Assembly (NCBI RefSeq): GCF_001039355.2 | Contig: NW_019775453.1 | Span: 327,118-391,117 of the forward strand | Length of the DNA stretch: 64,000 bases | Direction: 5' to 3' | From: Lingula anatina | Taxonomy: Eukaryota; Brachiopoda; Lingulata; Lingulida; Lingulidae | Shown here: positions 15,301 through 26,174 of the stretch, piece by piece | How positions within the stretch are numbered: position 1 is the first letter of the stretch | Layout: each line of letters starts with the position of its first letter | Made by a program: the position numbers and the translations under genes | Notes under the pieces: generated by a model | The model's database searches: none | Seen by the model: only the letters and a program-made list of their open reading frames with translations | Told to the model about the DNA's origin: nothing

Positions 15301-18300
15301 ACTGGCGCGACCTGCCAGTGCAGGAGACACTACTATAACACTGAGAGATGACATCTCTGACCACTGGAATCCAAATGATGACATAATGATTACTGCAACA
15401 GGGTTCAATCCATTTGAGACTGAGATACGCAGGATTACAGCAGTGAGCGGCAAAGTTGTCACCTTAAATGCCTCACTGTCATTTAACCACAGAGGTATGT
15501 CTGGCTGACCCCATTACTTTTTTTTGGTACATAGGTCTCCTCCCTCTTACCCCCAAAGAAAAATAATTATAAATAACTTTAAAGACCAAATAAACAAACT
15601 TGGGGGGCACTGGAATATGGCTGTTTGTCTTTTTGTCAGTTACTTGCTAATCAGTTAAAAGATACTTGGACCTTGAGTCTTTCATTTCACTCTTGGTTTC
15701 TATGGTACATGCATCCATTTGTATCAGTACATGTTCCTGAGTGAAAGGTGCCTTACCTATATATAAATCTGGGAGCATTAGAATGACATTCAGATTTTTT
15801 TAGATATAATAAAGGAAGGTTTGTTATCTTGCAGCCTCTGAAGAGACCATAAATGGAATATACTACAGGGTGGCTGCAGAAGTAGGCCTACTGTCCAGGA
15901 ATATCAAGATCATTGGTCAAGACTACCCTGACCTGTACAGCCAGTCCTATGGAGCCAGGGTAGTGGTCAGCTCACTTTCTTGGGAGGAAAATGGTGTGGT
16001 GAAGGTGGCCAAAGGTAAGCCAAATGAGTGAGGACTTGATTAAAGCACGTGTTGTAAATTGATTTGAAGTACATTTTTATGCAGTTTAACTTTATAGAGG
16101 ACAATAGCATCCCAACTTGCTTTTAGAAGCTTGTTACTCAGTATAGGCATATAAAATTTGTGAAGCAGTTTTAGTTTTTGGTTTGATATTAAGGCAGACT
16201 CTTTAGGTATTCCATAAAGCTTCAATATTTGAATGTGAAACAGGCCTCTGAATTGAAGTATGACAGCTGGAGTGGTATACTGTCCACATTGGCCACTAAA
16301 TCTCAGTTCGAACATTGCACCAAAATGATATTTGATTAGCGCTCAATATGATATTTATTTTTTGATTTTAAAAGTTTATAAAATAAACACTTTGACATGT
16401 GATTATTAATAACATTTTTGCCTCTGTATAATATTTCAGAAAATTGTGATTTTTTAATGATAAATAGAGGTCCTAAAGCATTAAAAGCTATTTAAGAGGC
16501 AATTGTTACAAAAAGTAATTGTTTCTTTTTCTTCAGGTTATGCCAGACTAAGTAATGTAGAGTTCTACCACAGCGGACAGGAAGGCTGGACAAGTGAATT
16601 CGATGCCCGCTACTCCCTGGCTTATATCCAGCTCCAAACAGTCAACAACTTGAAGCCTTCCTTTGTTAAGAAGTGTTCTTTCCATAGTGGTTTCTCAACA
16701 GCTATTGGAGTATACGGAACCAGTAGCGAGAGGGCTGAGTCAGATGCATTAAACATCGAACTTAATGTGGTTCACCATACTGTGGGACCTAGTAAGTGGC
16801 GAATAAAGTATGATTTTAATTAAAAGCTACATTTCAATATTTGTTTCAAAATCTTTTCTGTTTTACACGTTGCCCAAGTGTCAAAATAAATTTAATTTGT
16901 TATTCTTCAGTTTTTAATTTTTTATTCTGTATTTTTAGCCATGGTATCAATACAAAGATTCAAGTGATTTCAAAATGCTGTATAGTGTGCTATAAAAAAA
17001 AAGATTTCAAAAAAAAATCTGAAAATGATTATGACATTTCTTCTCAAGGCATCATTGTCACTGGCACAAATCACACCCTGAGAAAGAATTTGGTAGCATT
17101 GTCACTGTGGCGAGGCAGTTACCAAGACAGAAATGAAATCTACAACTTTCTTCATCCTGCGGCCATAGAGGTGCATCAGGCGTCACGGTTAACACTGCAG
17201 GATAACCACGTGGCAGGGTCTGAGAGGAGTGGATTCAGATTGACAGGTACTAGTCGACTATCCATAAGCTATACTCATACTTATGTATGTAGTTGGCAAT
17301 TTTTGTGTTTGTTTTTGTCAAAATATAGTAACTGCTTTTTTGCTGTTTTACACCTTGATTATTGTGTTAAATACAGTTTGAAAGAATTATAGATGTGAAA
17401 AACATTTTAGAAAGAAAGTCGGCACCTGGCTGGCTCATGATGGGCAGATAACAACAACAACAAAAAAATGAATGAACTGCCCAAAACTAAAAAGTAATTT
17501 AAAACANTCCAAAGTTACTTTTGAAGTTGAATAGGAAGTCATATACTGGCAATCTTACTGTGAAATTGACCTTCCACCTACCTTTTGATGAACTTTTGAT
17601 ATATTTTTTTGCATATTTTGAAAATTCTTGTTGATTGCATTTTTACAGCTTGTCAAGCAAAAGACTGGTGGCTGTGTCCCTTATTTTGTGTATGTGGGGG
17701 TCTATACGAATGCGCTTACTCCAGCTGGTGGTACAATATTCGGAGGCGGTATCGCCTCTCTGATCCTCTAGTTTTTTTTATTTTAAAAAGTTTATAAAAT
17801 AAACGTGATTATTAATAACATTTTTGCCTCCATATAATTTGGCAGAAAATTGTGATTTGCCTCCATATAATTTGGCAGAAAATTGTGATTTTTAAATGAT
17901 AAATAGAGGTCCTAAAGCATGAAAAGCTATTTAAGAGGCAATTGTTACAAAAAGTAAATGTTTCTTTTTTTCAGGTTATGCCAGACTAAGTAATGTAGAG
18001 TTCTACCATAGCGGACAGGAAGGCTGGACAAGTGAATTCGATGCCCGCTACTCCCTGGCTTATATCCAGCTGCAAACAGTCAACAACTTGAAGCCTTCCT
18101 TTGTTAAGAAGTGTTCTTTCCATAGTGGGTTCTCCACAGCTATTGGAGTATACGGAACCAGTAGCGAGAGGGCTGAGTCAGATGCATTAAACATCGAACT
18201 TAATGTGGTTCACCATACTGTGGGACCTAGTAAGTAGCGAATAAAGTATGATTTTAATTAAAAGCTAAATTTCAATATTTGTTTTCAAATCTTTTCTGTT

Positions 18301-21300
18301 TTACTTCATATATCACGTTGCCCAAGTGTCAAAATAAATTTAATTTGTTATTCTTCAGTTTTTAATTTTTTATTCTGTATTTTTAGCTATGGTATCAATA
18401 CAAAGATTTAAGTGATTTTAAAATGCTCTATAGTTTGCTATAAAAAAAGATTTTAAAAAAATCTGAAAATGATTATGACATTTCTTCTCAAGGCATCATT
18501 GTCACTGGCACAAATCACACCCTGAGAAAGAATTTGGTAGCATTGTCGCTGTGGCGAGGCAGTTACCAAGACAGAAATGAAATCTACAACTTTCTTCATC
18601 CTGCGGCCATAGAGCTGCATCAGGCGTCACGGTTAACACTGCAGGATAACCACGTGGCAGGGTCTGAGAGGAGTGGGTTCAGATTGACAGGTACTGGTAG
18701 ACCATGAGGTTTTGTGTTTGTTTTTGTCAAAAGCAACCTTGCATTTTACACCATGATTATTGTGTTAAATACATTTTAAAAGTTGAAAAACATTTGGCTC
18801 ATGATGGGCAGATAACAAAAACAACAAAAAAATGGATGGACTGCTCAAAACTAAAAAGTAATTTAAAACAAATACAGCTTTTGAATGGTTATATAGCCAT
18901 TGTAAGATTTAAATGCCAGGATAATTTGTTTTAATGGAAGTCTGATAATTATCTACCAGGTGAAAAATGTGGAAGTTCCAACGACCCAACAGTTCACCCC
19001 CTTCCTTGGTCTGGCAATGTTGCCCACTCAGTTCTCACTGGTGTCCTCATCTGGCCTGTGGATTGCTCTGGGACATGTCTCAAACTGTCAGGATTCACTG
19101 TAGCCACAGCCTGGGATCACGGCATTTATGTCCAGTCTGGTTGCAGTATAGAAGTCACTGGTGAGAGGCAATTACAGTTGGAGTCAGGGTTTCAAATCCT
19201 AAAAAGTGTACTTATAGATGAATCATGTGTTTTAAGAAGTGTTCTGCTCTTACTGGCTGTACTGGCAGTGGTGTGTAAGCTTCAAGTGTATCTCATTTAC
19301 CTTTTAGATTGGTTTTTAGGCAATAAAAATTACTGTCAGTTCTATTTATTTATTCAATGAGCAGTAAAGAATTAATCGCAGTTGAGTTCCACATTGAAGT
19401 TTTACAAGTTTTGCCTTGAAATAAAAGTGATTATTTAACATTTCATATAATGAAAAACTTGTATTTGCAGGAGTCACTTTTGTAGACAATACACTTGGCT
19501 TCTTTGGAATAGTTATTGGTCCTGCTGCCTTATCACATAGCCGTGGTAACAAGTATATTGATGTGTCAGAGTCTTTAGTGGTTGGCAATAGCCCAGATTA
19601 CAATTGCACAGACACTCCAGATTATTCTGATGTTAATATAAAGAACAGTGGGCTGTCCAGGTGAGTCAGTAGTTTTAAAAGATTATTTATTTCTCCTCCT
19701 ATTGTGTAATATATGAATGCATTAATACACACAATACATATAGGTTGATTGATTTGTGGCAAGTACCAGTAAAGGCTGCTTTTATTAATGCCAAACCTAA
19801 ATGAGAGTTAATACTTAATTTACTTATGTAATTGGCCATGAAAAATTTATTCATGTGTGCTTGATTGTCAAGAGTCCTGAAATATGACGTGGTCTAACTG
19901 ATAAAAAGTCCGGAATAAAATAATTTCGTGTAGTTGCAGAAAGGCCAAACTATCTGCATTACATTGTTTACTACTTTTTTTAAATCACCATATGTAATTT
20001 TTTTTATACATTATAAATCACATTAAAATTGCTTGAATTTCTTTGAAGCAAATGGAAAATGCAAGTAAATTAATTATGTGTGCCCTTAAAAATTAATGGA
20101 AAAAGAACAACTTATGGGTTTTGGCAGAGAAGTAATTTTTTTGTCCACCTTATAGATCCGTGTTCCAAAGTACAAGTTCTTCACAAGTGGGCAAAGTTGC
20201 TGGACTTATCTTTCCTCAGTTCCACTCTTCAGAGAACAAAGCACCAAAGAAGGACTGGCAGAATGCAATGGACTTCATAGCTTTGACAGGCATCATGAGA
20301 GTCAGAAGTATGTACCTTATTGAATCTCAATTTCTACTAAAAACCTGCAGTTTTCCCTGTAATTTTGCTGTTTTTTCCCCTTTTTGTTGTCTGTATATAT
20401 AACAGCTTTGCTGCCTTGTATGTATAAATACATTTTTGTACTTCAGATGTCACCTTTGCACACTTTGGAACTAAATGTGGAAAACGTAGTTTTGCAATCA
20501 CAGACATCCCTGATAATGAAGATTTCCAGTTTCCCATTGAGGTGTCAAATGCCTTCCTGTATCAAGTAGATGAAGATAGCGTTGCATTTTACCACAGACC
20601 AGAATTAGGGTAAATTGGATGGTTCATTTATCTTTTTTTTTTGAATAATCTGTTCTGCAGTATTCCAGTATTAATGTCTAAAATTTTTTATGTTGAAGAT
20701 TTCCTTTTTTAAAAGTTTTATTATATATTTATTTCATTTGCTGAAATGGAATTAAATTTACTTGGTTCAATGTATTAGTACCCACCCATTGATAGCACTT
20801 TCTTGTATTTCTCTTTTCCACTTTGTAGTGCTATTAACCCCACAGACTGTGTTGACATGGATTGTGATGGTCAGAAAAAGCTTCTCATCAAAGACACAGA
20901 TGGAAGTCTTCTAGCTGGTTTGAATCAAGGAAGCCTTGTTGCTGATTCTGCCTTTGAATGGGATGGTGACAGAAGACGAGGATTAGGAGATTATCGCATT
21001 CCAAAAGCCATGCTGACTGCACCTAACGGGACTAAACTGGATGTGAATATATTGATGCCTAACAAAGGTGGGATTTTTTTTTTTTTTTTTTTTGGCTAAC
21101 TTAAAAATTTATGGTGTCTAAGACTGCATTCCCAGAGATTAAGATCGATTCATGGGGGTTCACGCTAAATTGCTGTCAGCCAAGTGCGCACTATAGTTAA
21201 TTACCCCCTTACAGCCCTTAGTAGGCGGGGCAGACATTTAAGCCTGTTAAGCTGAAACCAATCTAGTGAGACTCCACAGGGGGATAGATCGATCTAAAGT

Positions 21301-24300
21301 CTGTGAGAATGCAGTCTTAGTTTTATTAAATTATTTTCTTTTAGTTGCATTGCAATCTGCAGACATAATGATATATTAAGTATTTCTGAAGCAATTTGTG
21401 GGTAATCATTGAAAAGTGTAATTTAAAGATGAAAAAGTGTAATTCAAAGATGAAAAGTGTAATTCAAAGATGACTTTTATAAAGTATTTTTCAAAGATGA
21501 ATCTTATAGAGCATTTTATAATCATAGATACTGTCAATTCAATGATGGCTTCATTTTATTCTTTTTTTAGGTCTTTTGTACTTAAGTCAGTAAAGAAATA
21601 TTATAAAGACTTCTTCAATACCATAATTTTTCAGGGATTATTGGAACCAGCACCACTTCCAAGTGTACCTGGAGATCCATGATGCAGGCATACAAGTGTC
21701 ATGACATGGACTATGAGGTTATGATCATAGAGAGCATGGACGCCAACACCTTAACTCATCGCATAGGACCTGTAGCCATACATGGAGAGGATTATATCGA
21801 TCTCATCAACGGGCCACAAGATTACCATTGGTGTGATGGCTACACATGTAAAGAGAGGCTGTCTACATTCTACTCAGTTGTGGCAACAGGTAATTAGGGT
21901 TCCTTTGTTTATTATATTTCTGAACATTTACAGAAATGTGCTAAATAGTTGGTTTGAGAAAGTATGGAAAGCAATTTATACATAATATGAACAATAATGA
22001 GTCAGCATGGAGTTGTTGTTTATTTTTCTCCTTTACTTAATTTTTAATTTTCAAAAAATGTCTGTTAAAATTTGTCCTTTTTTTTTTTACAGGAAAGCAC
22101 TTTGACATCTATTTCACTGGCACAGCTCCACAAGACCTTCGCCTTTTTATGATCAATACCAAACAAACTGACGTTGTTCGTGTTGCAGTGTTTTACTCTA
22201 ATCCTCAGAAATTAGTTGTCAGTAGTAATGGTGCATATGTTAAACCTAAAAACAGTGGCTATGACAGTCTTGGCCGAGAGGTGACCCAGAGACCAACATA
22301 CCCTGGACATTATTTACCAGATCTTTCAACTGATGGAAATGGAGCCAACTACTTTGATATGGTACAAAAACTTCTGTATGTCATTGTAGCAGGGACTGAT
22401 ATTGTAGATGTAACAACTATTCCACAGGTTTTCCTTGTCATTGGGGCTAACAATGTTCCACTCCCTATTACAGACTTCTTCGGTGAAAACCTTGTCCAAA
22501 ATATTGCCTTTTTCTTGGATATTCCTCCAAACAAAATTCGTATTGCTAACATTGTCAGTGAGGACAGCAGGAGAAAGAAACGAGCAACCACTGGTAATGT
22601 GATGATAAACATTGAAATAGGTGATGTTCCAAGTAGGGGTGACACAGATGTAGCATCTATAAGCCAGACGCCATACACCAAACTAGCCAATGCCAGTGCT
22701 ATGATTTATGATGCTGTTCAGCTGGGAAAAATCTCTCAGGTTTTGAATATTAGTGTCATTAACGTAACTCTCGAAGAACCCCTGCCCCCAACCAATGATT
22801 CTGTGTGGGAGGAGATTCAGAACTCTAGGGAGTTTCAGAATGTTATACAAATTCCATCAAGATTGGAGCTTATTGTCCAGCCAGAAGCTCTTCATGAGGG
22901 AGCAGCATTTTTCAGTTCCTGCAGGACTGAGAATGTATGACACAGGGGTATGTGTTTTTTTTTTTTTAATTATATTCTTTATATGTACATGAATATTATG
23001 ACTGTCACAGAAGTGAAAAAATAAAGTGCTTCAAAGTTTAGAGTGTAATATACGAAAATTAAGAGAATTTCGGAAATGGTAAATCATTTACAGATCAGCA
23101 AAATAGTAAGGAGACCAATATAATAATATATTTATAAAAATGAAGAGAAAATTTTGGTTTTTAATGAAAATTTTTGGTTTAATTTATGAGGCATACTACA
23201 TAAAGCACAAATGTTTTCCACAGGGCAATGTTGTGGAGCAGCTTGGTTCCCTGTTCCACCCCTGGCAGCTGACAGCCACATTAAGATCTGGCAGTGGCAC
23301 AGACTCTAGAGCTCGTGCTGTGAGGACTGTCACTGTCTCATACAAACAGGGATGGGCAAACTTCACAGACCTAGGCATATCACACAGTGGAAGTGGATAT
23401 ATCCTTGATTTTACATTTACCTATCCTAGTGAGGCTAGCAGGTTAGTTTACAAGCTCTTTGAAGTAAAAGTATTTTTCCATTTATTATTATTATTTTAAA
23501 AAAATTTTCTTTTTGATTACAAAAAGTAAGAAGTCATAATAATACAGCCAAAACTTTGGGAGTCAGTCAAGTCACATGACTTCTGGTACTGTCAATCACT
23601 CTGTCATCTCAGACTGCCTTTGCTTTCTTTCTGAAGGAGTGTGTATGTTTTACACTATAACTAAGCCAGAAAACCAACGCAGTCACAAATTATAAAGTTT
23701 CATTTCCTGTAAAAATTCTTTGTTTTAAGTCTTTCTTTGTAATATTTTACAATGTTTGTCAATGCTACAAAACTTAATTGAAATAATAAAACTTTTTCAG
23801 GTACTCTGCCTTCTCCAGTGCCATCACAGTGGCAGAGAGGCCCCTCACAGTGGGCGTGGCAGAGCAACCGACTAACACCACTAGTGGTGAAATGTTAGAA
23901 CCAGTTGCCATAGAGATCAGAGATAAAGTTACCAACGAAGCATTAGTAGACATTGCGTGGAAGGTAAGCAAATAGGGGAATAAAAATAGTACTTAACTGT
24001 AGTATCTTTAAAATATTAAAACACATTCTTATGAATTGCTTCATTTGTTCTGTAGCTGAAAATTAAAGAAAAGGGTTTCTGTTGTGTGAGAGACCAACCA
24101 GAAAATAGATAAAATGTAGTATTCCAATTGATGTTGCTTTAAATTTTGAAAAATATTTTAACCATGTTTAAGTTTTAAAAAAAATTGAAGTACATGTACA
24201 TTCAGTTGTTTCTAAATTAATTTTTTATTTCAATATGTTTTCAACAGGGTCATAGCTGGCAATCAGAGGTGTCTTTGTACATGCCCAGCAGCTTCCCAGC

Positions 24301-26174
24301 CACTCTGACTGGTACAACCAGTGCTGACTTCAATGCCTCTGTACCTGACCAGAGAGCTGTGTATGATGACCTGATCCTGTCAACCACTGCTGAATACCCT
24401 CTCCAAGTATTCTTAAAATTCCGTGCCTGGTCAACACCGAGTGAATTTGACTTCACCACTGTGTCCAGAGGAATCGTGTTCTACCCGGTCAACTACACTA
24501 GCCCTATGGAGGAGGTCAACAAGACTGTGTCCATTAAGTGGTCTGGAGACTATAGCACCGTGGCATCAGGAAAGGAGCATGTCCTCGAGGGTTTCATCCA
24601 CAACTTTGTCATGGCAGCATACCATGAAGGAGTGTTTTTGAGGAATTTTAATTTTACAGAAGGTACCACCCATTAATGTGATTTAATTTATAACACATCT
24701 GTTTATTGTTCGGTATTGTGTTTATATAAGATTTTGATTATATTTTTATGGTTCTTTTTTTTTTTTTTTCTTACATCAAATAACTTTGATTTTTAAGGAA
24801 GCATAATCAGCACTTTTGAGGTAGTTGGGACACAAGATGGTGTTAACAGCACATTATTGGGTTTATGGGAGAAAATCAAGGCTGGATGGAAAATTACTGT
24901 TGATGGCCAGAGTATGGAAGCAACATATGAAATGTATGTGGATGGAGACAGATACTATGGAAATGATGATGGACCACCAGTAGTGGTATGTTTAGCATTG
25001 AAAACATCTTAAGTCAGCATTTTATCAGTTATCATAAAAGGTGGAAAATATTAGTGTGAGAATTTTAAATTCTTTTTGCTTGAAATGATTGGAACATTTG
25101 AAAATGAAGAGAAAATATGTTGTTTATATTACACATACAACCATGTAGAATTGTTGAATGAATAACTGTCTGTTGTTCTTATATTATTGTTGTAACCAGG
25201 CTAATATTTGAATCTTTGTTTTTATTGGCTTTATAGTTTAAGAATGTTGGTTTAAAAAGGGTTATTAATTGACTTCTTGTCTTTTTTCCCTGAAGAAACC
25301 TGCCTCCCAGTTTCCAGCCTGGGCCATTGTTGTCATCATCCTCATTGTTATTCTTGTTATTGGAGGAATATTGGCTTTTGTGTACTACAAAAACAAGAAA
25401 GGTATATTGTGTTGGACTTGGGATGGACATGTATAGAATTCTTTGATTGGATATAGTTTGCTGTATTGTTTGGTATGCTACATGTAGAAGTAGTAGTTGT
25501 TTTGATTGATACTACTCCTGCATATTTTACTTTTCTTTTTTCACATATATAGACCAAATAACTTCTACCAGTATCTACATTGATGGAAATGATGATTAAC
25601 TAAATTTTTTGGTTCAGTTTTAATTAAAATCAGTACAACTAAGTCTTTTTGAAAAAGAGAAGTAAATAGATTACTAAAGTTTTTTTTTCCACATCAAAAA
25701 GAAACTATTGAATAAAAGTTATATCAATAAGCAAAATGGTGATGCCTTACTTAAATTTATTGCATTTTCTTTAAGAAAGTAAAATTTACACACATTATTC
25801 ATTGTGCTTCAGTTAAAAAGCATGCACTAGATGGGAGCATGGAGAGTCCAAGCTTTGGAATGACCACAAAGGGACAAGAATCCAAACTCAAATCACACCA
25901 CAAGTACATTGCTGAGGATGGTGATAGCCCCAGAAGCAGCCATTCAGACATCCACAAGGAACATCACTTTAAGAACCAGGTTGGATCTGAAATATCTCAA
26001 GATGACACAGATAGTGGAAGGAAAGTTTTCCTGGGTGCAGATCACCCTTTGCACAGAAGGGTGACCCCTGAACCACATGACCCTGATGATGATGATGGCT
26101 GTGGCCCTGGAGCTTTGCAGGTCCCCCCTGATGACACTTTGTGGACTGGCCAATCTGCCACACACAGAGTTTAA
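372..26174 (+). CDS. PKHD1L1: Fibrocystin-L (PKHD1L1), 5'-partial, 38 exons in window
   Basis: This is a very large type I membrane protein of the fibrocystin family. The order is TIG repeats, a cupredoxin-like segment, G8, parallel beta-helix, G8, beta-helix, one membrane span and a short tail, as in PKHD1L1. Exons by GT-AG and frame: 372-510, 741-978, 1411-1637, 2019-2201, 2362-2538, 2788-3282, 3603-4376, 4633-4839, 5013-5159, 5607-5787, 6280-6427, 6857-7013, 7203-7282, 7539-7668, 7932-8159, 8499-8639, 10760-12258, 12549-12726, 13557-13853, 14439-14581, 14799-14934, 15246-15494, 15835-16014, 16537-16791, 17049-17246, 18960-19160, 19471-19660, 20156-20307, 20447-20609, 20829-21067, 21635-21889, 22093-22947, 23224-23441, 23801-23963, 24248-24662, 24798-24985, 25296-25401, 25813-26174. 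After one extra T near 22908 is discounted, the lengths sum to a multiple of three, about 3,430 residues. Human PKHD1L1 is about 4,240 residues, so the N-terminus is outside the window. Confidence 0.93.
2019..2538 (+). other. PKHD1L1: Cupredoxin-like insert in PKHD1L1
   Basis: Two exons (2019-2201 and 2362-2538) encode about 120 residues unlike the TIG units on either side. The sequence F-T-V-Q-V-G-D-V-V-R-W-E-W resembles the strand and tryptophan pattern at the start of blue-copper folds, and G-T-V-Y-Y-W-S-G with a later L-R-G-T-I-H-V resembles the closing strand. PKHD1L1 proteins carry such a segment between TIG repeats. I do not see a full set of His/Cys/Met copper ligands, so copper binding should not be assumed. 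Confidence 0.6.
6144..6427 (+). repeat. 136-bp tandem duplication spanning a PKHD1L1 splice acceptor
   Basis: The sequence from 6144 (end of the intron plus the first ~108 bp of an exon) is repeated from 6280 with very few changes, including the pyrimidine tract and AG. Only the second copy continues into the full exon 6280-6427. Use of the first acceptor would either add 136 nt or leave a 27-nt intron, and both break the frame. Confidence 0.9.
6604..6751. repeat. Intronic 79-bp tandem duplication
   Basis: A stretch of about 69 bp starting caaaatcagtaacagttctt at 6604 recurs at 6683 with one clear substitution (tagttaacc versus tagtttacc). It lies in a PKHD1L1 intron and no function is evident. 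Confidence 0.9.
6857..8639 (+). other. PKHD1L1: First G8 domain region of PKHD1L1
   Basis: Five exons (6857-7013, 7203-7282, 7539-7668, 7932-8159, 8499-8639) encode a G8 domain followed by the lead-in to the first beta-helix. Diagnostic features are W-G-G-D-S-P-P-V-A-G-D-Y-V-V-I-Q-E-G-Q near the start, V-L-R-F-L-L-I-R-G then G-K-L-V-F-D, and later the W-Q-P-G-E-E-I-V-I-A-T-T-G motif. G8 domains occur in fibrocystins, TMEM2 and KIAA1199/CEMIP and precede parallel beta-helix repeats, as here. Confidence 0.85.
8693..12218. repeat. Direct repeat of about 1.76 kb split by one N (8693-10452 and 10454-12218)
   Basis: The segment beginning cacttgcaaactatcaaaaa at 8693 recurs right after the N at 10453, and both copies run in parallel through the intron and the long exon. 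Coding differences are mostly silent, and the intron copies differ by small indels. A single N at the join and the overlap of one contig end with the next contig start point to unmerged alleles. Confidence 0.85.
8991..10452 (+). pseudogene. Truncated duplicate of the long beta-helix exon, probably a second haplotype
   Basis: This copy starts at the same splice acceptor as the exon at 10760 and stays open in the same frame, differing at only a small share of positions. It stops abruptly at the N at 10453, just before its 3' end, and has no splice donor. The intron upstream of the second copy (from 10454) restarts with sequence found at 8693. This is the pattern of two overlapping haplotype contigs placed end to end, not of a true exon duplication. 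Confidence 0.8.
10760..12258 (+). other. PKHD1L1: Long beta-helix exon of PKHD1L1 (complete copy)
   Basis: A single 1,499-nt exon encodes the first parallel beta-helix region. It starts after an AG at 10758 and ends before GTAATA at 12259. It carries the conserved H-x-G-Q-A-F-R-L-G-R-Y-P-I-H-F-H-L-M-G and R-G-C-S-I-H-D-A-Y-N-R-A-V-N-I-H-G stretches typical of PKHD1L1 and CEMIP-type proteins. The exon is present twice in the assembly. This copy has both splice sites and joins in frame to the next exon at 12549, so it is used in the gene model. The other copy (8991-10452) is cut off at an N. Confidence 0.88.
12760..13462. repeat. 76-bp overlap repeated across the N at 13386 (12760-12835 and 13387-13462)
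   Basis: The 76 bp starting gtatgtggtataataagact at 12760 reappear immediately after the N at 13386, then the two copies diverge after gttaa. This is a contig-end overlap left unmerged inside a PKHD1L1 intron. Confidence 0.85.
12836..13385 (+). other. Allele-specific block with CpG-rich, promoter-like sequence and a start codon plus donor
   Basis: This 550-bp stretch is present in only one of the two overlapping contigs. From about 12930 it is richer in CpG than its surroundings. It holds a CRE-like tgacgtaa at 13022, an ATG at 13073 followed by 17 more bases and a strong donor GTAAGT at 13093, and a 26-bp perfect palindrome at 13287-13312. It may be the 5' end of an inserted mobile element or of a nested gene. 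No protein is recognisable. Confidence 0.4.
13557..15494 (+). other. PKHD1L1: Second G8 domain region of PKHD1L1
   Basis: Exons 13557-13853, 14439-14581, 14799-14934 and 15246-15494 encode the second G8 domain. The marks are F-Q-L-W-S-A-T-T-T-W-G-G, P-L-P-V-D-G-E-S-V-G-I-R-E-G, then D-W-V-V-A-D-M-A-L-P-V-F-D-R-L-E-L-N-G-T-L-E-L and F-P-G-R-L-I-I-G-W. The exon just before it (12549-12726) is a linker with cysteines and an N-linked site. A repeat of G8 plus beta-helix is the hallmark of fibrocystin-L. Confidence 0.85.
16372..18870. repeat. Direct repeat of about 1.1 kb flanking an N (16372-17506 and 17789-18870)
   Basis: Two PKHD1L1 exons and their introns occur twice. Exons differ at only a few positions, while introns differ by indels (for example after 17246 versus after 18690). 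An N at 17507 ends the first copy at the same point that the second copy passes at about 18870. The 280 bp between the N and the second copy (17508-17788) match nothing I can find upstream of the first copy, so the two haplotypes also differ in structure here. Confidence 0.75.
17824..17889. repeat. 33-bp tandem duplication in a PKHD1L1 intron
   Basis: The 33-bp unit starting ttgcctccatataatttggc occurs twice in a row. It is present once in the other haplotype copy near 16420, so this duplication is recent and allele-specific. Confidence 0.85.
21121..21317. mobile_element. MITE-like element of 197 bp with TA flanks
   Basis: Terminal inverted repeats start AGACTGCATTC on the left (21121) and end GAATGCAGTCT on the right (21317), with weaker matching inwards over about 30 bp including GATCGAT. 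Both ends are flanked by TA, the target duplication of Tc1/mariner-type transposons. It sits in the intron between PKHD1L1 exons 20829-21067 and 21635-21889 and has no coding capacity. Confidence 0.7.
21411..21472. repeat. Short tandem repeat, about 20 bp x 3
   Basis: The unit gaaaagtgtaattcaaagat occurs three times with small changes, followed by a degenerate fourth copy. It is intronic and lies just downstream of the MITE. Confidence 0.8.
22093..24985 (+). other. PKHD1L1: Post-helix ectodomain of PKHD1L1, with an apparent 1-bp frameshift
   Basis: Exons 22093-22947, 23224-23441, 23801-23963, 24248-24662 and 24798-24985 encode the membrane-proximal ectodomain. A basic R-R-K-K-R stretch in the first exon resembles a furin-type cleavage site. 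The first exon's frame is lost at the five-T run 22908-22912 and a stop appears at 22938. Reading one T fewer restores P-A-G-L-R-M-Y-D-T-G and joins in frame to G-N-V-V-E-Q-L-G at 23224. Confidence 0.8.
25296..26174 (+). other. PKHD1L1: Membrane span and cytoplasmic tail of PKHD1L1
   Basis: Exon 25296-25401 encodes a single hydrophobic span (A-W-A-I-V-V-I-I-L-I-V-I-L-V-I-G-G-I-L-A-F-V) followed by Y-Y-K-N-K-K, a stop-transfer signal. Exon 25813-26174 encodes a tail of about 120 residues, rich in Ser, His and Asp, ending in TAA at 26172. This fixes the topology as type I with the whole domain array outside the cell. Confidence 0.85.
25553..25599 (+). CDS. Possible alternative last exon of PKHD1L1 (short tail)
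   Basis: Between the transmembrane exon and the annotated last exon there is a pyrimidine tract ending in AG at 25551-25552. The following 47 nt continue the reading frame from the exon ending at 25401 and encode D-Q-I-T-S-T-S-I-Y-I-D-G-N-D-D before TAA. If spliced in, it would replace the 120-residue tail with 15 residues. The open stretch is short enough to arise by chance. Confidence 0.25.

Larger units (their letters stand above)
15835..21889 (+). other. PKHD1L1: Second parallel beta-helix region of PKHD1L1
   Basis: Nine single-copy exons from 15835 to 21889 encode short repeated strands of PbH1 type, such as A-R-L-S-N-V-E-F-Y-H-S-G-Q-E-G-W and G-I-I-V-T-G-T-N-H-T-L-R-K-N-L-V-A. The exons at 16537-16791 and 17049-17246 recur at 17975-18229 and 18493-18690. 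Both exons are multiples of three in length (255 and 198), so one or two copies would both keep frame. I treat the second set as the other haplotype. Confidence 0.8.

Noticed and set aside
22795-22992. Separate gene in the +1 frame over the end of the 22093 exon
   Set aside because: It is the continuation of PKHD1L1 after the 1-bp slip at the T run, not an independent ORF.
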